Source of the DNA: Bufo bufo
Lineage: Eukaryota; Chordata; Amphibia; Anura; Bufonidae
Length of the DNA stretch: 64,000 bases
NCBI RefSeq assembly: GCF_905171765.1
Contig: NC_053397.1
Span: forward strand, 110,439,295-110,503,294
Reading direction: 5' to 3'
Shown here: piece by piece, positions 1 to 11,222 of the stretch
Position numbering within the stretch: the first letter of the stretch is position 1
How the letters are laid out: each line of letters starts with the position of its first letter
The notes under the pieces: generated by a model
What the model was told of the DNA's origin: nothing
Database searches by the model: none
The model's input: the letters and a program-made list of their open reading frames with translations, nothing else
Program-made: the position numbers and the translations under genes

Positions 1-1172
1 TCAGAGACTATGTCTGAAGGAATACCATGCAATTTGACAATGTGATCAATAAATGCCTGCGCCAGCGTCTTAGCATTGGGTAACCCAGGAAAATGAATGA
101 AATGTGCCATTTTGCTAAAACGGTCCACCACCACCAGAATCACAGTCTTCCCCGAGGAACGAGGCAGGTCCGTAATGAAGTCCATGGACAGATGTGTCCA
201 AGGACGGGAAGGAATGGGTAACGGGAGGAGAGGACCCGATGGCCGTGAATGAGTTACTTTGGCACGAGCGCAGGTCTCGCAGGCTGCCACAAAACCCTTA
301 ACCGACTTACGAAGCGCGGGACACCAGAATCTCCGAGCGATGAGATCCACTGTGGCTCTATCCCCCGGATGCCCAGCAAGGACAGTATCGTGGTGCTCCT
401 TAAAAACCTTGTGTCTTAAAGCGAGAGGCACAAACAACCTCCCAGGAGGACAAAGATCAGGAGCCTCTGCCTGGGCTGCCTGAACCTCTGCCTCCAATTC
501 AGGATAAAGAGCAGAGACCACCACACCTTCAGCCAAAATGGGACCCGGGTCTTCAAAATTCCAACCTCCCGGAAAACAACGTGACAGGGCATCCGCCTTC
601 ACATTCTTAACCCCTGGGCGGAACGTGACAACAAAATTAAACCTTGAAAAGAACAAAGACCATCTGGCCTGTCTCGGGTTCAGACGCTTGGCTGACTCCA
701 AGTAGGCCAGATTCTTATGGTCGGTAAACACAGTAATAGGGTGTCTGGCTCCCTCTAGCCAATGGTGCCATTCCTCAAAAGCTAACTTGATGGCCATCAA
801 CTCCCTATCTCCCACATCGTAATTTTTCTCTGCGGAGGAGAGTTTCTTAGAGAAAAAAGCACACGGTCGCCATTTGGCAGGAGAGGGACTCTGAGACAAG
901 ACCGCACCCACACCCATCTCAGAAGCGTCCACCTCAACTATGAAGGGCAGAGAGATATCAGGTTGTACCAAGATGGGAGCGGAAGCAAAACTCTCCTTGA
1001 TACTAGAAAAGGCCTTACGCGCCTCTACCGACCAGGAGGAAAAATCTACCCCCTTTCTAGTCATATCAGTGAGTGGTTTAACAACAGAGGAATAATTCAA
1101 AATAAACTTCCATAATAATTGGCAAAACCCAAAAAACGCATCAGCGCCTTCTGATTCTCAGGAAGCTCCCAC

Positions 1173-2405
1173 TCAAGCACAGTGGGGACCTTTAGCCCCA
1201 ACAATCTGGTTAAACAGGTCCGGGATCAGAGGAAGCAGATAAGGGTCACGAATTGTGATACTGTTCAGCTCCCTGAAATCCAGACATGGTCTTAAAGAAC
1301 CATCTTTTCTCTTAACAAAGAAAAAACCAGCGGCAACAGGTGACTTCGAGGGTCGTATGTGTCCCTTTCTCAGGCTCTCAGAGATATAAGCACGCATAGC
1401 GACCCTTTCAGGTTGGGAGAGATTGTATAAACGAGATTTAGGCAGCTTGGCGCCTGAGATGAGATTAATAGGGCAATCGTACTCCCTGTGAGGGGGCAGC
1501 TCCTGAACACCACTCTCAGAAAACACATCCGAAAATTCAGAGAGAAAAGATGGTACAGTCTTAGTAGAAACCTCTGAAACAGATGTCGTGAGGCAATTTT
1601 CTCTGCAAAAGTCACTCCAACCATTTACTTGCCTCGCTTGCCAATCAATGGTGGGGTTATGTTTAGTGAGCCAGGGTAGCCCCAACACTAGAGGAGTAGG
1701 CAACCCGCTTGAGACGAAACATGACACATCCTCAACATGAGTATCACTCACAATCAAATGGATATTGTGAACTATGCCTTTTAACGATTTCTGAGAAAGT
1801 GGAGCGGAATCAATAGCAAAAACAGGTATATCCTTTCCCAAAGTGCATACCTGGAAACCATGTGTTATAGAAAATTGATTATCAATGAGATTGACAGCTC
1901 CTCCACTATCTACAAAAATCTCACAAAAAATGTTCTTGCTCTCTAGCGCCACCCTGGCAGGTAGGACAAAACGGGAACTACAAGCAAACGGAAAACCTTC
2001 AATTTCCGCATCAACCTTGTCAATAGTAACGGATGGAACGTTTTTAGAGGATTTTTTTCTTTTTGTTTCTTTATTACTCTCAAAAAACTGCCTGAATCTC
2101 CTAGAGGGACAAACATTTGCCAAATGATTTATACCTCCACAACAGAAACAAACCCTCCTCTGAGAGCTGAATCTTCTATTGTCAGAGGCAAGCAAACCCA
2201 GCTGCAAGGGCTCCTGCTCAGAGGGGATTGAGAGAGACTGAGACCCCTGCGCACTGAAAGAGACCGCCGCACTGTCCTTGGAGTGAGTATGACAGGAAGG
2301 AGTGATCTCTCCTTTCTCTCTAAGACGCCTGTCAATACGAACGGCCCGAGACATGGCAGAGTCCAAGGAGGTAGGTCTCTCATGAAAGGCAAATGCATCT
2401 TTCAA
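1173..2405 (-). pseudogene. Ty3-type gag C-terminus, protease and RT start
   Basis: A 410-residue frame in phase with the gag frame upstream. Around residues 85-105 there is a zinc knuckle (CFCCGGINHLANVCP), which binds RNA. Residues about 165-175 carry a retropepsin-like motif (FVDSGGAVNLID), with DSG in place of the common DTG. From about residue 305 the RT begins: VKRKDGSLRPCLDFRELNSI is the usual fingers region. The frame ends just after DLFNQIVGAK, where an internal deletion removes the catalytic palm. No YxDD motif is left, so the product cannot be an active reverse transcriptase. Confidence 0.82.
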
Positions 2406-2435
2406 TCCCTCTGAAAGACCATGGCAAAATTGACT

Positions 2436-2936
2436 TCATAGTGCAGCATCATTCCAACCAGTATCAGCTGCCCATCTCCGAAATTCTGAACAGTATATCT
2501 CTGTGGACTGTTTACCCTGGCATAAAAGACGTAGTCTAGACTCAGCCAGAGCAATACGATCCGGATCATCATATATCTGACCCAGGGCTAAAAAAAATTC
2601 ATCCACTGAACGGAGGGGCCGTGCCCCCACCGGCAGCGAAAAGGCCCAAGACTGAGCGTTATCCCTGAGCAGTGAGATGATGATCCCCACCCTCTGCTCC
2701 TCATCACCAGAGGAATGGGGAAGTAGGCGAAAATGGAGTTTCCAAGCCTCTCTAAGCCAAAAAAAATTCTCACTACCCCCGAAGAACGTATCCTGGAGCG
2801 AGATTTTAGGCTCAGAACAAACTCCATGAACGCAAGCTGAACCGGTCACCTGAAACTGAGATACAGTATTACGGAGATCTGCTACCTCCAATGAAAGACC
2901 CTGCATGTGTTCAGTCAAAAGTGAAACCGGATCCAT
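2436..2936 (-). pseudogene. Ty3-type gag, N-terminal part
   Basis: A 166-residue frame beginning MDPVSLLTEHMQGL, with the capsid-like block of vertebrate Ty3-type Gag proteins (FFGGSENFFWLREAW, SLLRDNAQSWAFSLP). It ends at a TGA codon in the middle of the expected Gag sequence. The same reading frame continues immediately downstream into the 1173-2405 frame, so this is one gag-pol frame with a premature stop, plausibly CGA to TGA at a CpG. Gag would form the cytoplasmic particle in which reverse transcription takes place. Confidence 0.8.
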
Positions 2937-3484
2937 GCTTGAGACGGTTTTGGGTGGTTTATAATGTCATGGAAGGTGTTACAGAAAACTAGAAGACACA
3001 AATGAAGATCCGATTGACTTGATCCAAAACTAAGGAACCAAAGGAGGGTAAGCCCTGCAACAGCCCTAGCTCTATGGTAGATAATTGCATACCCTCGTTC
3101 CTCGACTGTATGAAACCTTAACACCCTATAATAGTGAGGGGACACGACCACCGGCTCCCTACACTTAATACGGAGGGAGTCAGGGTCACCTAGGATCAAG
3201 CAAACAGGAAAACACAGATAAATGAACAGACTTATCTGTAGAAGCATCAGTTGTAGCATCCAGCATGCACACACTCCAGGAAGTTGTATAAACCGCAAAG
3301 TGATGCAGTAGGGGAGGGGATTTAAAGGGATGCAATCAGTGCAACTAGATGACAGCTGAGAGAGGGAAACGAGATGACAAAACGAAAGCAAAACAAAAGA
3401 ACTTTAAGCAGGAGGTTCTGAAGAACGTCTGTCAGAGCTTCTCAGATGTCTGGCGGTAACAGCCGGGGCCTAAAAATATCTGAC
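2937..3484 (-). repeat. Probable 5' LTR and leader of the Ty3-type element
   Basis: Read on the minus strand, a TGTCAGATATTT start at about 3484 is followed by a TTTAAAT box and then leader sequence reaching the gag start codon at 2936. This is the position and size expected for a 5' LTR. The other LTR is outside the window, so the borders cannot be proved, and I could not identify a confident primer-binding site. Confidence 0.45.
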
Positions 3485-6045
3485 AGAAGCCTGATTCTCT
3501 GCTATGACATGAAGCCTGAATCTCTGCTATGGGACCTCTCTGTGTCTGCGGGCGCAGTGGGGGGGAGGATTGCGGGCGGTGCGGGAGGCGGGCGGCAGTG
3601 TGGGGGGCGGGTGCGTGATCTTCCGCCCGCCCCCCGTTTATTCTCAGGATGACCGAGCGGTTGAATCAGAGTGTCAGCTCATTGCTGACACTCTGATTCA
3701 AACAGCTGACATCTGTGCAGATGTCAGCCGTTTTAATAACCCCTTCCATGCCGCAGTCCGTAGGGACCGCTGTATGGAAGAGGTGAAGAGGGAGGGAGCT
3801 CCCTCCCTCTCCCATCGGGGGCTGCTGTGCCTTTGCAGCCCCCAGACAGGATGGGGTCACAGAGGGAGGGAGCCCCCCCCTCCCTCCCCTTCCCCGTCTT
3901 CTCAGTTGTGGCAGACGGGGAAGGTTCCCATGGCAACAGGACGCCTTCTCAGGCATCCTGCTGTCCATGGTGCTGAACAGATCTGTGCTAAAGGCAGAGA
4001 TCTGTTCAGACAAAGTGAAATACAGACAGAGTGAAATACAGTGCAGTACACTATATAGTGTACCGTACTGTATTATACAGACATCAGACCCACTGGATCT
4101 TCAAGAACCAAGTGGGTCTGGGTAAAAAAATTTTTTTAAAAAGTGAAAAAAAAGTAAAAATAAAAAGAACACATTTATCCCTGATTAAAAATTAAAAAAA
4201 TAAAATTCCCGACACATGTCATATATCACCGCGTCCGTAACGACCCTATCTATAAAACGGTCATGTTACATTCCCCGCACGGTGAACGCCATAAAAAAAT
4301 TAAAACTATGATGAAATTGAAATTTTGCCCACCTTACTTCCCAAAAAAGGTAATAAAAGTGATCAAAAAAGTCGTATGTACGCCAAAATAGTACCATTCA
4401 AACCGTCGTCTCATCCCGCAAAAAATGAGCCCTACATGAGACAATGGCCCAAAAAATTTAAAACTATGGCTCTCAGACTATGGAGACACTAAAAAAAGTT
4501 TTTTGGGTTTCAAAAATGATATTATTGTGTAAAACTTAAATTAAAAAAGTAAACATATTAGGTACCCCTGCGTCCGTAACAACCTGCTCTATAAAAATAG
4601 CACATGATCTAATCTGTCAGATGAACGTTGTAAATAATAAAAAATAAAAACGGTGCCAAAACAGGTATTTTTGGGCAAATTTTCCATTTTAATCCATTTT
4701 TTCCCGTAACAAAGCAAGGGTTAACAGCCAAACAAAACTCAATATTTATTGACCTGATTCTTTCGTTTACAGAAACACCCCATATGTGGTCATAAACCTC
4801 TGTACGGGCACACAGCAGGGCGCAGAAGGAAAGGAATGCCATATGGACTTTGGAAGGCAGTTTTTGCTGGACTTGTTTTTTGACACCATGTCCCATTTGA
4901 AGCCCCCCTGATGCACCCTAGAGTAGAAACTCCAAAAAGTGACCCCATTTAAGAAACTACACCCCTCAAAGTATTCAAAACTGATTTTACAAACTTTATT
5001 AACCCTTTAAGTGTTCCACAAGAGTCAATGGCAAATGGAGATGAAATTTCAGAATTTCTATTTTTTGTTACTTTGCTTCACAAAAAGTGTAATATAGAGC
5101 AACTAAAAATCACATGTACCCTAAAATAGTACCCAAAAAAAAATTCCACCTTATCCCGTAGTTTCCAAAATGGGGTCACGTTTGTGGAGTTTCTACTCTA
5201 GGGGTGCATCAGGGGGCTTCAAATGGGACATGGTGTAAATAAACCAGTCCAGCGAAATCTGCCTTCCAAAAACCACATGGCGTTCCTTTCCCTCTACGCC
5301 CTGACGTGGGGCCGTACAGTGGTGTAGGACCACATATCGGGTGTTTCTATAAACCGCAGAGTCAGGGCAATAAATATAGAGTTTTGTTTGGCTGTTAACC
5401 CTTCCTTTGTTAGTGGAAAAAATTGATTAAAATGGAAAACTTGGCAAAAAATTTAAATTCTGAAATTTTATCTCCATTTGCCATCAACTCTTGGGGAACA
5501 CCTGAAGGGTTAATAATGATTGTAAAATCAGTTTTGAAAACCTTGAGGGGTGTAGTTTCTAGAATGGCATCAATTGAGTGGTTTCTATTATGTAAGCCTC
5601 ACAAAGTGACTTCAGACCTGAACTGGTCCCTAAAAAGTGGGGTTTTGAAAATTTCAGAAAATTTTCAAGATTTTCATCTAAACTTCTAAGCCTTGTAACG
5701 TCCCCCCAAACTTGAAGTAGACATATGGGGAATGTAAACTAATAGCTATTTTTGGAGGTATTACTATGTATTATAGAAGTAGAGAGATTGAAACTTGGAA
5801 ATTTGCAAATTTTTCCCAAATTTTGGTAAATTTTGTATTTTTTTATAAATAAAAATGAAATTTTTTACTCCATTTTACCAGTGTTATGAAGTACAATATG
5901 TGACTAAAAATCTATCTCAGAATGGCCTGGATAAGTAAAAGCGTTTTAAAGTTATCACCACATAAAGTGACACTGGTCAGATTAGCAAAAAATGGCCAAG
6001 TCCTTAAGGTGAAATAGGGCTGAGTCCTTAAGGGGTTAAATAACT
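3485..6045. repeat. Long AT-rich anuran repeat with internal inverted copies
   Basis: Non-coding sequence of a type widespread in frog and toad genomes. It includes GC-rich hairpins (3660-3730 is a self-complementary 'tcagagtgtcagct...agctgacactctga' block), 'aaaatagtacc' blocks, and an end reading 'gtccttaaggggttaa' at about 6003-6037. The block with 'cttcaaatgggacatggtg' occurs in opposite orientations at about 4885-4900 and 5216-5236, so the middle is an inverted duplication. No transposase is present. The superfamily is not identified. Confidence 0.6.
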
Positions 6046-6780
6046 TAAAGTGAGAGTACAGATACTGAAGAGAGAAATATATCCACCATTTTATGTTGAA
6101 TGACAAGATTGAACACTTGAACCACCATCTTATGCATACTGCCATTTTATGAATCTTTATGCAACATGGGTTTTGTACATGGACTATCTGCTACAGAGGC
6201 GGCAGTATTATATAAAGAAAAATAGAATTTAATAAAGAAGTCATTTCAAGCATTTGGTGTGCTCTTTAAACCTACTGTTTCCATAGAACGGCGCTAGAGG
6301 AATTACAGAGTAATAGACAGTCTGGTTAGACTACAAAGCCAGAGATATCAGTATTCTTCTAATACGACACCGCAAAAGGCACTTCATAGTGCTGCGCCTG
6401 CCACACTGCCAGCTACTCAACTGTATCTGCATCCTGGGAATGCAGATAAAAATGTAGTGTAGGGTGGCCCCAAAACAGGGTTAATCAAAATAGTAAATGG
6501 GTACCTGGTATTGGGTGGATTAACATCCAGGCAGCTTCTAGGAAACCCATTTCTGCTAGGGAACACAGCATGAAAACAAACTTTTAAAACAACCAAGTTT
6601 TTCTAATTCGGGAGAACCCTTTTTAAATCTCATGCTCACAGCAGAGCTATATCAAAGTGGTTTTACAATGGTACACTGACACTTCATACAAGTAAGCTGT
6701 AAGCAGTAAATGTGTCACCTTATGATGCTCTGTAATGAACTTTAGTTCCATAAAATGGTATCACAATGCCTATGACTAAT
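6046..6780. other. FMO intron 7, no identified element
   Basis: AT-rich intronic sequence. 'aataaagaagtcatttcaagc' at about 6232-6252 might be an LTR remnant. No reading frame or clear inverted repeat was found. Confidence 0.4.
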
Positions 6781-7133
6781 GCAGTGGTCCCTCAAGTTAC
6801 AATATTAATTGATTCAAGGATGACCACTGTATGCTGAAACCATTTTAACTTGAATAATCGGTTCCAAAGCCCCAAAATGTCATCCAAGATAGCAGAAAAT
6901 GAACATTTACGAAAAATAAGCAGATAACTAAGACAGATAAAACAAGTCCTTACATTCAGGAATAGCTGCCAACTAATACAGCTATTGTACCAGAGAAGTG
7001 GCCTTGATTGGTTGGATATGAGTCTGAGACATTGTATGTTGAGTCTGGTTTCAACTTACGATGGGTCAGAAAAGACCATTGTATGTTGAAAATATTGTAT
7101 CCGGAGGCCATTGTATCTTGAGGGATCACTGTA
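6781..7133. mobile_element. MITE with CAGTG-type inverted ends
   Basis: The left end (CAGTGGTCCCTCAAGTTACA, about 6782) and the right end (complement CAGTGATCCCTCAAGATACA, about 7131) form imperfect terminal inverted repeats of 20 bp or more, with TA next to the right end. Internal sequence repeats the 'tgtatgttgag/cttacaat' theme. There is no coding capacity. The TA target and CAGTG ends suggest a mariner-type non-autonomous element. Confidence 0.65.
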
Positions 7134-7443
7134 TTAAGCTCAACAGAAAAACAACATTGAAGCATATGAAGTTACAGTAAATCCTTAGAGAAGTCTATTT
7201 TCATTTTTTTTGTGGCTCCACTCCTAAAAAAAATCCTGCCTCTAAACCTCTTAGTGTAAATTTGGCCTAAACAGCTTATTTGATGTCTATACAGAAAGAT
7301 CAAATATATAATATGAGAATATGACAAATTTCAATGTAGTGTATTTCAAGCACTGTAATTAATTTTATTGCTGAAGCAAAACAAAATTGGTAATAAATGT
7401 AAAGAAAAATCTGTTGCAATGTACTGCAACCTTCTGTGCTCAC

Positions 7444-7799
7444 CTTTGAAAACTTGTGCGGCCCATCGACTCTGAAGCTCTGAAATAGGCATTATTGCAC
7501 CAATAGGTTGAATAAGGCCTATGAAGGCCAAAGTTGACTTTTCCAACAGTGGTGGGAATACAAGTTTGTACAATGATATGTGATTTTGTTCTACTTTAAG
7601 GTCAGGATCATCAAAAAATGGAAAGGAAAAACTGTAGCCAGTAGCAAAAAACACAACATCAATATTTTTCTCCACAGTGCCATCCTCAAAAATGACATCT
7701 CTCTGTGTGAACTCCTTCACATTGGGTTTCACAATAACCTTTCCTGAGATGATTCGATTTGGAAGATCATCGTTAATAGTTGGGTGCTGACTGAGAATT
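7444..7799 (-). CDS. fmo: FMO exon 7 (FATGY motif)
   Basis: Exon of 356 bp, the size expected for FMO exon 7. It encodes [20 protein letters not shown], continues through the conserved [11 protein letters not shown] block, which links the NADPH and FAD domains in FMOs and Baeyer-Villiger relatives, and ends [20 protein letters not shown] with the last codon split. On the minus strand the acceptor is gtatttAG before 7799 and the donor is CAAAG|GTGAGC after 7444. A methionine inside the exon can be mistaken for a start, and translation into intron 7 gives a false C-terminus; neither is real. The segment has all expected FMO features and no stops. [19 protein letters not shown] closely resembles mammalian FMO5 and differs from FMO1-4, so an FMO5-like or amphibian-expanded FMO is likely. 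Confidence 0.95.
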
Positions 7800-9168
7800 C
7801 TAAATACAAATATATGGATTTCAAATTAAAGAATGATTTCAGATTTATATAAAAAAAAGTAAATAAAAGAATACAGTCAGGTTCACAAATAACATTTGTA
7901 GCAGAATATTTTTTTCTGCAGAATTCACATTAAAATATCACCATACATTTCCATATCTGATTTTTGCTGTAGGTATCACCCATTACAATGTGGATTTTAT
8001 ATCTAGTTCCACAGAGTACGGAGTTTTAAATGCTATGTGTTAACTCAGCCTAAGATAAAGATCAGGATAGTGGAAAGTGGAAAGTGGAAAGTGGAAACTT
8101 ACATAGGGTGCTGCTACACTACATTTTGGGGGACATTTATTTAAAGAGGACCTTTCACTAGAATAAAAAATGTAAACTAAGCATACAGACATGGAGAGCG
8201 GCGCCCAGGGATCTCCCTGCACTTACTATTATCCCCGGGCGCCGCTCCGTTCTTTCGGTAGAGGCTCCGGTAGCTTCATATGTTCGGATCAACTGGGTGG
8301 AGCCTGCCGGCGTCTCCTTCACCCAGGCTGTAGTGCTGGCCAATCGCAGCGCTCAGCTCATAGCGATTGGCCAGCGCTACAGCCTGGGAGAAGGAGACGC
8401 CGGCAGGTTGCACCCAGTTGAGCAGAACATATGAAGCTACCGGAGCCTATACCGGGAGAACGGAGCGGCGCCCAGGAATAATAGTAAGTGCAGGGAGATC
8501 CCTGGGCGCCACTCTCCATGTCTGTATGCTTAGTTTACATTTTTTATTCTAGTGAAAGGTCCTCTTTAACTTGTAAACAGTGGCAAGAAAAATGTATGTT
8601 TTTTTGCAAGCTTTTTTTTTTGGTGGGCATGATTTTTAGTCATACAGCATTTTACTTTCATTTTTCAGACATTTATTTCTCTTGTCTATGGGCAAATACC
8701 TGAAAAAGTGGCACACCTAGAGTATGCTGCAATTTGGGAAAAACATCAAAAATGTCCTAAAACTGCACTACAGAAAAACACAGGGTCAGATTTATCATAG
8801 ACCTGCAGTGTATGCCAATCTATGATAACCAGGTGCATTGCCATACGCCTCGTCATAAATTAGGCACAGCATCCAGTAGTCCATACATCTATACTGATAG
8901 GGGCTGGTGTAGATTTCAGAATTCTTTTACGCAAGAAAAATGGCGTAAAAGATTATAAATGTGATAGGGACACTGGCCAAGTCTTCTCCCTTTTTAGGAA
9001 AGTGGCAAGGCCAGCTGAGAAAAGCCATTTGTGCAAAAATGTTTGTGTAAGTGGCATCGAAAAAAATCAAATTTTCTAACTTGTCACTGAATTTTTTGGT
9101 CCCAGAAAAACAACAACAAAAAATGCAGCATTTAAAAAAATGTACCTAATATTTGCAATAGCAGTTAC
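7800..9168 (-). other. FMO intron 6
   Basis: This 1,369-bp intron lies between exons 6 and 7 and has GT...AG borders on the minus strand. It holds a TTAA-flanked palindromic MITE (8141-8569). Around 8787-8960 there is low-complexity sequence with the 'gatttatcat' motif common in anuran repeats. Nothing coding is visible. Confidence 0.85.
8141..8569. mobile_element. TTAA-flanked palindromic MITE
   Basis: TTAA at both ends (8141-8144, 8566-8569). The whole element is a near-perfect palindrome: the arm beginning TTAAAGAGGACCTTTCAC is mirrored by GTGAAAGGTCCTCTTTAA. The GC-rich centre (8341-8385) also folds on itself. TTAA targets are typical of piggyBac and Kolobok transposons. No coding sequence. 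Confidence 0.85.
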
Positions 9169-9368
9169 CTGTGTTTAGGCTTTAGACCAAAATTCTCATG
9201 ATTAAAACGTCCATTCATTTTCTTTTCTGCCCAGTTATTCAACATTTCTTTGGTCATGAATGTCTTAACAAGCAGTTTAAATCGGCTGTACAAAACTACA
9301 TCTAGTGGAAACCCTTCATCAGCTACACGGTTAACAACCCATGCACCTCTCCTGGTGCTGAGGAAGAC
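9169..9368 (-). CDS. fmo: FMO exon 6
   Basis: Next exon of the same gene, about 40.5 kb downstream of exon 5 in gene order. It is 200 bp long, as in other vertebrate FMO genes, and encodes 66 residues plus two bases, starting VFLSTRRGAWVVNRV and ending NGRFNHENFGLKPKH. AKQ|VFLSTRRGAW across the exon 5/6 junction is the usual FMO sequence. On the minus strand the acceptor is ...tccacAG before 9368 and the donor is CACAG|GTAACTG after 9169. The final AG joins the first A of exon 7 to make an arginine codon. This region lies in the NADP domain and the large insert of FMO, between the cofactor site and the membrane-associated C-terminus. No disabling change is visible. The STRRGAW block and the LKPKHR end favour an FMO5-like assignment. 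Confidence 0.94.
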
Positions 9369-9419
9369 CTGTGGAGAAAATGAATAAACAATTATTTATA
9401 CAGAAAACTGGATTGACCA

Positions 9420-9933
9420 TAAGGCTACTTTCACACCTGCGTTCAGGTGTCCGCTCGTGAGCTCCGTTTGAAGGGGCTCACAAGCGGCCCTGAACGCAGC
9501 CGTCCAGCCCTAATGCATTCTGAGTGGACGCGGCTCCACTGAGAATGCATCCGCCTGCCAGCGTTCAGCCTCCACTCCGCTCAGTGAGCGGACACCTGAA
9601 CGCTGCTTGCAGCGTTCGGGTGTCCGCCTGGCCGTGCGGAGGCGAGCGGATCAGTCCAGACTTATAGTAGAAGTCAATGGGGATGGATCCGCTTGAAGAT
9701 GACACCATATGGCTCAATCTTCAAGCGGATCCGTCCCCCATTGACTTTCAATGTAAAGTCTGGACGGATCCGCTCAGGCTACTTTCACACTTAGAAAGTT
9801 TTCTAAGTTATAATGCAGACGGATCCGTTCTGAACGGATGCAAACGTCTGCATTATAGGAGCGGATCCGTCTGATGAAACATCAGACGGATCCGCTCCGA
9901 ACGCTAGTGTGAAAGTAGCCTTACATGAATATT
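9420..9933. mobile_element. MITE with TAAGGCTACTTTCACAC ends
   Basis: Inverted ends TAAGGCTACTTTCACAC (from 9420) and GTGTGAAAGTAGCCTTA (to about 9933) enclose a series of smaller self-complementary blocks rich in 'cggatccg'. A further internal copy of the end occurs at about 9778-9790 ('ggctactttcacac'), so it may be two elements joined. Very common anuran repeat type, superfamily uncertain (TAA/TTA at the ends would fit PIF/Harbinger). Confidence 0.7.
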
Positions 9934-9952
9934 AACAGAGATTTCTGATACC

Positions 9953-10290
9953 TTAAAGGGGTTGTATCATCTCAGACAGTGGGACCATATTGCTAGGATA
10001 GGCCCTCATTGTCTGATATGTGGGACCCACACCTATCTTGTAAAAGGAGCCTTGAAAGTCACAGAGGTCGCACCACGCTTGCGCTGCCGCCCTCCATTCA
10101 TTTGTATGGGGCAGCCGAAAATAGCCAGCTCGGCTATTTCTATTGGCCCCATAAAAATGAATGGGATTGGTGGCCATACAAGTGCGGTGCGACTTCCATG
10201 ACTTTTAAAGCTCTGTTTAAGAGATAGGTGCGGGTCCCACCATATCCTAGCAATATGCGTCCATTGTCTGAGATGATACAACCCCATTAA
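9953..10290. mobile_element. TTAA-flanked MITE
   Basis: TTAA at 9953-9956 and 10287-10290. The ends read TTAAAGGGGTTGTATCATCT and its near-complement AGATGATACAACCCCATTAA, and the arms stay largely complementary towards the centre. No coding sequence. Confidence 0.82.
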
Positions 10291-10642
10291 AATAATTTTT
10301 TAAGGGGGTTTGTTCTACCACAAAAACTAGTCTACATATTTCAAACCAGCACCTGGATCTGAATACTTTTATAATTGCATGTAATTAAAAATTTTGTATA
10401 GTCACTGAGTTATTCAATGAAATGTATTTATATAGGGCCATCTGCTGTTTATTCTTTTCCATATTTCTTGTCCTCCTCAATAAGGTGTACACACATGCTC
10501 AGCTAAAGACTTATGCACACAACCATATTTTTCTTCAGTGTGCTATATGTATTTTTTGCAGATGGCACACTGACATATTCTTTCCTTTGAGGCCATGCAT
10601 ACATCCACATTTTTGCAGATCTGTGTTTCCATTGAACAAATT
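10291..10642. other. Intronic, nothing recognised
   Basis: AT-rich sequence between two repeats. Open frames are short and show no domain. Confidence 0.5.
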
Positions 10643-11121
10643 ATAATATTTACAAATGCCTATCTTGGCAGAGAAACCTATCTTGACCCAGGTGTTAAAA
10701 CTTCACTTTTAATGAAATAATTTAAAAGTATATAGTGTATGTGTGCAACATGCACTCTTTAATTGAAATGGAAGCAACCAAAGAATGAAAAATTAAAAAT
10801 ACAAATCACCTCAACTCTAATAACAGTGGTACCTGCACTAAGTGAGGGGAAGGGAGAATTGCTATGTCTCTCACTACATATCCCTATAAGCAAGGTGCCA
10901 CTGTCAATGGCAAAGCTACACACTGCCTTAACGGTAGCATAAAGCGTTTAAGTCACAGACTGGAGTGATTGTGTAACTAAAATCGCACACAGATGCAGTG
11001 TTCAGCAGCTAACCTTAGCCTACTGATTATTTGACCTGCACCAGACAGCGACAGCTGAATGACCATGGAGCTGTAGCTGCCAGTGAGGAGGTGCAATGCA
11101 ATTAAAATCTATTACTGCCTC

Positions 11122-11156
11122 CCGACATGTTTCGCCAGAGCACTGGCTTCCTCAGT
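11122..11156 (-). ncRNA. Hammerhead-ribozyme-like motif, left arm
   Basis: Mirror copy of the motif in the right arm, read on the minus strand: CTGAGGA at 11155-11149, the stem, GAAA at 11133-11130, and GTC at 11126-11124. The two motifs point outwards from the palindrome centre. Confidence 0.48.
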
Positions 11157-11183
11157 CGCTGCTTCCTCGTCGCTGCCCATTTG

Positions 11184-11222
11184 CCCCTGAGGAAGCCAGT
11201 GCTCTGGCGAAACATGTCGGGA
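11184..11222 (+). ncRNA. Hammerhead-ribozyme-like motif, right arm
   Basis: CTGAGGA (11187-11193; consensus CUGANGA), a GCCAG/CTGGC stem with a TGCT loop, GAAA (11209-11212), a minimal AC/GT stem and GTC (11216-11218) before a GGG that can pair with the CCC upstream. One extra A separates CUGANGA from the stem. This order matches the minimal hammerheads known from Penelope-like elements. Self-cleavage is untested. Confidence 0.5.

Larger units (their letters stand above)
1..2936 (-). mobile_element. Ty3-type LTR retrotransposon, gag-pol remnant
   Basis: Minus-strand remnant of a Ty3/gypsy (Metaviridae-type) element running off the left edge. From right to left it reads gag, a CCHC zinc knuckle, protease, the start of reverse transcriptase, then the connection and RNase H region, the integrase zinc-binding domain and the first part of the integrase core. 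The RT frame breaks near 1190, where sequence for the start of the RT palm joins directly to the region before the 'RFLGFANYY' motif, so the palm including the YxDD active site is missing. At least one further single-base frameshift lies near 1107-1115. The remaining RNase H and integrase sequence (1-1170) is readable only in pieces. The element is dead. Confidence 0.85.

Noticed and set aside
3446..4034. GC-rich frames near 3.5-4.0 kb as host exons
   Set aside because: They lie in hairpin-forming repeat sequence and have equally long frames on both strands, with no homology that I recognise.
7346..7443. C-terminal extension of the FMO exon 7 frame ([13 protein letters not shown]...)
   Set aside because: It lies beyond a canonical GTGAGC donor. 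The FMO protein continues in exon 8, outside the window.
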